From contig NC_088776.1 of NCBI RefSeq assembly GCF_954871325.1, forward strand, positions 59,854,954 to 59,918,953: a stretch of DNA of 64,000 bases. Direction: 5' to 3'. Below are positions 60,310 to 64,000 of the stretch, one piece after another. The notes under the pieces were generated by a model that was given only the letters and a program-made list of their open reading frames with translations, did not search any database and was not told the DNA's origin. The translations under genes and the position numbers were made by a program. This stretch comes from Gordionus sp. m RMFG-2023 (lineage: Eukaryota > Nematomorpha > Gordioida > Chordodea > Parachordodidae). Each line of letters opens with the position of its first letter. Position 1 is the first letter of the stretch.

Positions 60310-61490
60310 TAACATGTTTTTAAATTTTACTTTGTTTATTTTAATATCGATTAAGTCTCTAATTTTAACCAGGATAATGTCGTATTAAAAATAAGTTGTA
60401 TTAATTATACTTCCGAATTCATTAAAAATATCGAAAAATTAGAAGAAAGTAGATTAATAGCAATATAAGAAGAGTCAAATGTGAAATTAAATTTAGAAAC
60501 TTATGCCATCGTATAGCTCTTAATTGATATCTGAATACCCGAGGAACCAACTGTAAGCGAGTTATAAGTAAAATAAGAAAGTTTTTGCGTATGCCATATT
60601 TAAAAATAGTGAGATACAAATATCTAGACACAAATTCTGAAATATATAACAACATTCAATGCACCAGTTGTGCCTTAATATTCCAAAAACCTCAAAGGGC
60701 CGCTTGTTAAAAAAGAAAAACGATTTTATATCATTTTGTTTAATTTGAATATACCATTCTAATTATCAACTTATCTTAGATTTGTCCTCAGATAGGGCAA
60801 AATTAATAGCTTAATTTAAGTATAAACATTTAATTAATGAAAAAAATAAATTAAATGCAAACACAATTAAAAACAAGAATAAATAATAGAGAGATTGACA
60901 ATTTTTTTTTCATTCATTTGTTTTTATATAAATATATCTTTATATTAAGGTATAATATAAAGATTCAACAGGGTTTAGAGTTATGATAAGGTAAAGAAGC
61001 ATATCCTGGAAATGCATTATGCATAATTTGTGTAATATTCATATTGTAATTTATGAATTTTGTGTATTTATTTTCTTTTAAAGATAAGAGGATGATTATG
61101 ATTTAACTAGTCACTAAATTTAAATTCAAGAAATGGTAATGTGGAAAATCGAAATTACGTAAATAAATAAATGATATGAGTAAGATTAAAAATAACACCT
61201 GATTTTAATTAATATTTCGCCTAAACAAAATGATTATTGAGCCATAATTTTAATAATTAAATTTAGGTTAGGTCAGGCATAGGGTGGGGCTATATCTTAC
61301 AGACCGACCTGAGTCCGATAAAAAACCTTTAATGTGTGAGCCTCATTGAGTCTAATCATAGTTGGACAGCCATAGCGATCTCTAGCCTAACTGATTAATT
61401 AGACGTTTTTCATATATAAAAAGGAATAAAGGTAATTTTATATAGTAATAATTGCACCCTATTTTATGAATTTATATCAATAATTAAATG
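60310..61490. other. AT-rich spacer, nothing identified
   Basis: No ORF with recognisable content. Only short open frames in low-complexity DNA. A slightly more GC-rich patch at 61260-61400 has no clear repeat or gene. Confidence 0.5.
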
Positions 61491-61499
61491 TATCTGATT

Positions 61500-62650
61500 T
61501 TTAAATTAAAAATATATATAGAAATAAAATTAGTATTAAAATTAATATATCAAATAAATAAAATAAAACAATATTATATAAAAACGGAGGTGAGACTACA
61601 AGTTCCCAAAAAACATGAGTAATTATATTTTAAAATAGTGATTTGAAGGTTTTGTTTAAAAAATAGAATTCTTTTGGTTCTGATGTAAGGGCACTTTACC
61701 TCATTTTTGGCATCGCGGTTGATGAATAAGGCCATTTCTTTTATCTCCTAAAGATAACCTTTTAAACTCAGCCTTGACAGCCTGGGTATCTTTAGCTCCA
61801 CCTCTTTCTTACCCACAATCTTAACACACCAATCTATTTTCGAATCTTTAATTAAAAAATTTTTTAAAATAATCTCATCGAACCCCCCTTTGGAGTATAT
61901 TCAACTATTACAGAATGCTGACTGTACTAGTGGTTATGAATGGTTGGAAGCATTGCCAAGTCGTAACCTAGGTAACCTCTTTATGAATAATTAAGAGTTG
62001 CCATAGGTCATTTGGATGTAACATTGTTCAACCACATACATGCATCAAATGTAAAATATTAGTTGACTCCAAAGGGAGGCATTGTCTTAATTGTATATAT
62101 AGTCAAGGCAGGCATGCAAGGCATGCAGCAATTAATTTAGCTATTAGCCGTTCTCTTGCCAGGGCCCGAATACCAAACATCCTGGAGCCTACAAATTTAT
62201 CATTAGATGATGGCTTAAGACCAGATGGCTTAACTTCTGTGCCTTGGTCTTTAGGGAAATCCTTAATTTGGGACTTCACATGCGTATCTTCTTTCCCAAA
62301 AATTTTAAATTCTAATCCGGTTGATATAGCTGAGAAAAAAAAACAATGAAATATTCCAAATTCACAAATTATATTTTTACACCGATCGTAATCTCTTCCC
62401 TTGGACATATGCCAAGCGGAACTTTAAGGTTCTTAAATATATAGGGGATAAGACAAGAGCCCTTACATCAGAACCAAAAGAATTCTATTTTTTAAAACAA
62501 AACCTTCAAATCACTATTTTAAAATATAATTACTCATGTTTTTTTGGAACTTGTAGTCCTACCTCCGTTTTTATATAATATTGTTTTATTTTATTTTATA
62601 TTTGATATGTTAATTTTAATATTAATTTTATTTCTATATATATTTTTAAT
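61500..62650. mobile_element. Rearranged retroelement relic framed by a 150-190 bp inverted repeat
   Basis: The segment 61500-61690 is the inverted copy of 62460-62650. It runs from the RT-protein C-terminus out through ATATTGTTTTATTTTATTTT and beyond. The centre holds the coding relic described separately. The structure looks like a 3' end duplicated in inverted orientation, not like normal transposon ends. Confidence 0.75.
61890..62580 (+). pseudogene. C-terminal nuclease-like region of a retroelement protein
   Basis: Plus-strand pieces, with two or three frame breaks: GYEWLEALPSRNLGNLFMN, a cysteine-containing HTCIKCKILVDSKGRHCLNC, GRHARHAAINLAISRSLARA, IPNILEPTNLSLDDGLRPDG, LTSVPWSLGKSLIWDFTCVS and, in the right repeat arm, LTSEPKEFYFLKQNLQITIL. 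The order (WL-A-PS-NLG, C-C-H-x-C, RHAAxN, EPxGL-DGxRPDG, PW--GK-L-WDxT) is one I know from the end of many invertebrate reverse-transcriptase ORFs. The RPDG...D...K-like spacing suggests a PD-(D/E)XK nuclease fold, which is inference. Confidence 0.65.
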
Positions 62651-62689
62651 TTAAAAATAAATGACATTTGTATAAAAAAAATAAATATA

Positions 62690-63185
62690 TATATATATAT
62701 TTTTACCTATTTGCTTTGAAAAAATTCAAAAAAGTTCATAAATAACGATTATGACAATTGTCACTTTTCTATGGTACATCTTCACTGAAATTTTATTTTA
62801 ACATCTTTACAATATATATTTTTACCTATTTGTTTTAAAAAAATTCAAAAAAGTTCACAAATAACGATTATGACAATTGTCACTTTTCTATGGTACATCT
62901 TCACTGAAATTATTTTTTAACATCTTTACAATATATATTTTTACCTATTTGTTTTAAAAAAATTCAAAAAAGTTAACAAATAACGATTATGGCAATTGTC
63001 ACTTCTATGGTACATCTTCACTCAAATTTTATTTTAACATCTTTACAATATATATTTTTACCTATTAGCTTTGAAAAAATTCAAAAAGTTCAAAAGTAAC
63101 GATTATGACAATTGTCACTTGGTAAAATCTTCGCATAAATTTTAATTTAATATGTTTACATTTACAATATATATTTTTACCTGTA
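62690..63185. repeat. Satellite array, four units of about 118 bp
   Basis: Each unit starts ATATATTTTTACCTATT, then AAAAAATTCAAAAA, ATAACGATTATGACAATTGT and CACTTTTCTATGGTACATC. Units start near 62694, 62813, 62931 and 63047. The last one is diverged and shortened. The single unit near 9955-10070 is a distant relative. Confidence 0.9.
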
Positions 63186-63204
63186 CCTATATATGCTGCT
63201 AACT

Positions 63205-63405
63205 AAAAAGATCAACTTAGTCGACTAAATTAGTCGTTTTAGTCGACTATGATAGTCGTTTTAGTCGACTATGTTAGTCGTTTTAGTCGACTAAATTAGT
63301 CGCTTTAGTCGACTATATTAGCTGTTTTAGTCGACTAAATTAGTCGTTTTAGTAGACTAAATTAGTCGACTAATAGACTAATTTAGTCTTTAACAACACT
63401 AGTAA
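63205..63405. repeat. Palindromic minisatellite TTAGTCGACTA, unit about 22-24 bp
   Basis: About eight copies of TTTTAGTCGACTA(A/T)-(T)TAGTCG. Each unit is itself a palindrome. It closes with TTTAACAACACTAGTAAG, the same TTTAACAACACT terminus as the fold-back MITEs, so it is probably an expanded MITE interior. Confidence 0.85.
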
Positions 63406-64000
63406 GAATTGTATAAGTCAATAAAGACCATATTAAAAAAATCATTTATTTGTCGATTAGTAAATAAGATGTAAAAATATTTTAATCATTTATGATGTTT
63501 AAATTAAAAATTAGAAAAAAATTAAAATTTAGATACCTAGCTTTATCATCTGAAATACCTAATACAATTATATTTAGTCGATGAGTAAATAAGATGTAAA
63601 ATTTTTTAATCATTTATGATTTTTAAATTAAAAATTTAAAAATATCTAATTATCTTTAAAATTGCAAATACAATTATATTTCAAATATAATTGTTTGGAA
63701 AAATAATATCTTAAAATCATCATTTTATTCATTTTATTAGCACTGTGTATATAATAATGTTGGAAATAATTATTTCAGAAATAATATATTGAAAGTATAA
63801 AAAGATATATAAATCCCTCCTAATGATGGCGTTTTTTGAAAATATATTTTATTTCAATTTTATTTTTTTTACAAAAATTCTAAAAAATTTCTTAAAATCT
63901 TTAAATTCAAATTAATTAATATAATTAATTATATTCATATTTTTAATTCAATAAAAGTATTTATTTCTTAATTCTCGACGGCATTTTTATTATCCATGAC
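63406..64000. other. AT-rich end of the window, nothing identified
   Basis: Two loosely repeated pieces (GATGTAAAAATATTTTAATC at about 63468 and a similar one near 63592) form a degenerate duplication of about 120 bases. No gene. The minus-strand ATG at the very edge (MDNKNAVEN before a stop) has no donor site and is not called. Confidence 0.45.

Noticed and set aside
62103-62408. 101-codon minus-strand ORF
   Set aside because: Antisense of the retroelement C-terminal relic, which has clear motifs on the plus strand.
63205-63405. CRISPR-like array of short repeats
   Set aside because: Repeats are directly adjacent palindromes with no unique spacers, in a eukaryotic genome.
63965-64000. First exon of the nucleolin-like gene (MDNKNAVEN)
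   Set aside because: Resembles NKNAV of the last exon, but a stop follows and no GT donor exists in frame; the similarity is too short.

Overview
This is a very AT-rich window from a nuclear genome, almost certainly an invertebrate animal. The genes are split by GT-AG introns, several only 60-61 nt long. The intergenic DNA is packed with animal-type mobile elements: RTE-like LINEs, hAT, MULE and Harbinger-like elements, LTR elements, fold-back MITEs, and microsatellites. I cannot name the species. No bacterial features (operons, ribosome binding sites, CRISPR) are present.

Region 1 (1-31 kb) is a tandem segmental duplication on the minus strand. Each unit carries (i) a leucine-rich-repeat (LRR) type I membrane protein gene with a tiny signal-peptide exon and one large exon, and (ii) downstream of it, a small gene with two or three very short exons. 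Three LRR genes (6749-9162, 18593-20858, 27813-30083) and three small-gene copies (3137-4245, 14959-16070, 25136-25914) are visible. The first 250 bases match the 5' flank of the other LRR genes, so a fourth LRR copy should end just left of the window. The units differ mainly by insertions: an RTE LINE at 21.5-24.4 kb, a 3'-truncated LINE with a tRNA-like 5' end at 16.9-18.1 kb, a GC-rich MITE at 15.2 kb, and large CT-rich microsatellites beside the stop codons of LRR genes 2 and 3.

Region 2 (31-36 kb) is an intact non-autonomous LTR element with an exact 5-bp target duplication and an internal minisatellite, then a MITE and featureless AT-rich DNA.

Region 3 (36.6-53.8 kb) is one minus-strand gene rebuilt here from ten exons. 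It encodes a nucleolin-like RNA-binding protein: Lys/Ser/Thr-rich basic region, acidic stretches, two RRMs, acidic C-terminal tail. All ten exons join in frame (1575 nt, 525 codons including stop). Its introns host a 4.2-kb palindromic transposon, a complete hAT element with an 8-bp target duplication, MULE fragments and many MITEs. Its 5' end was not found.

Region 4 (54-64 kb) has no gene I can support. It holds 24-bp minisatellites, an LTR-element remnant, two hAT transposase relics, a rearranged relic of a reverse-transcriptase C-terminal region inside an inverted repeat, and two tandem-repeat arrays.

All exon structures are read by eye from splice signals, phase and paralogue comparison. 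No database search was run.
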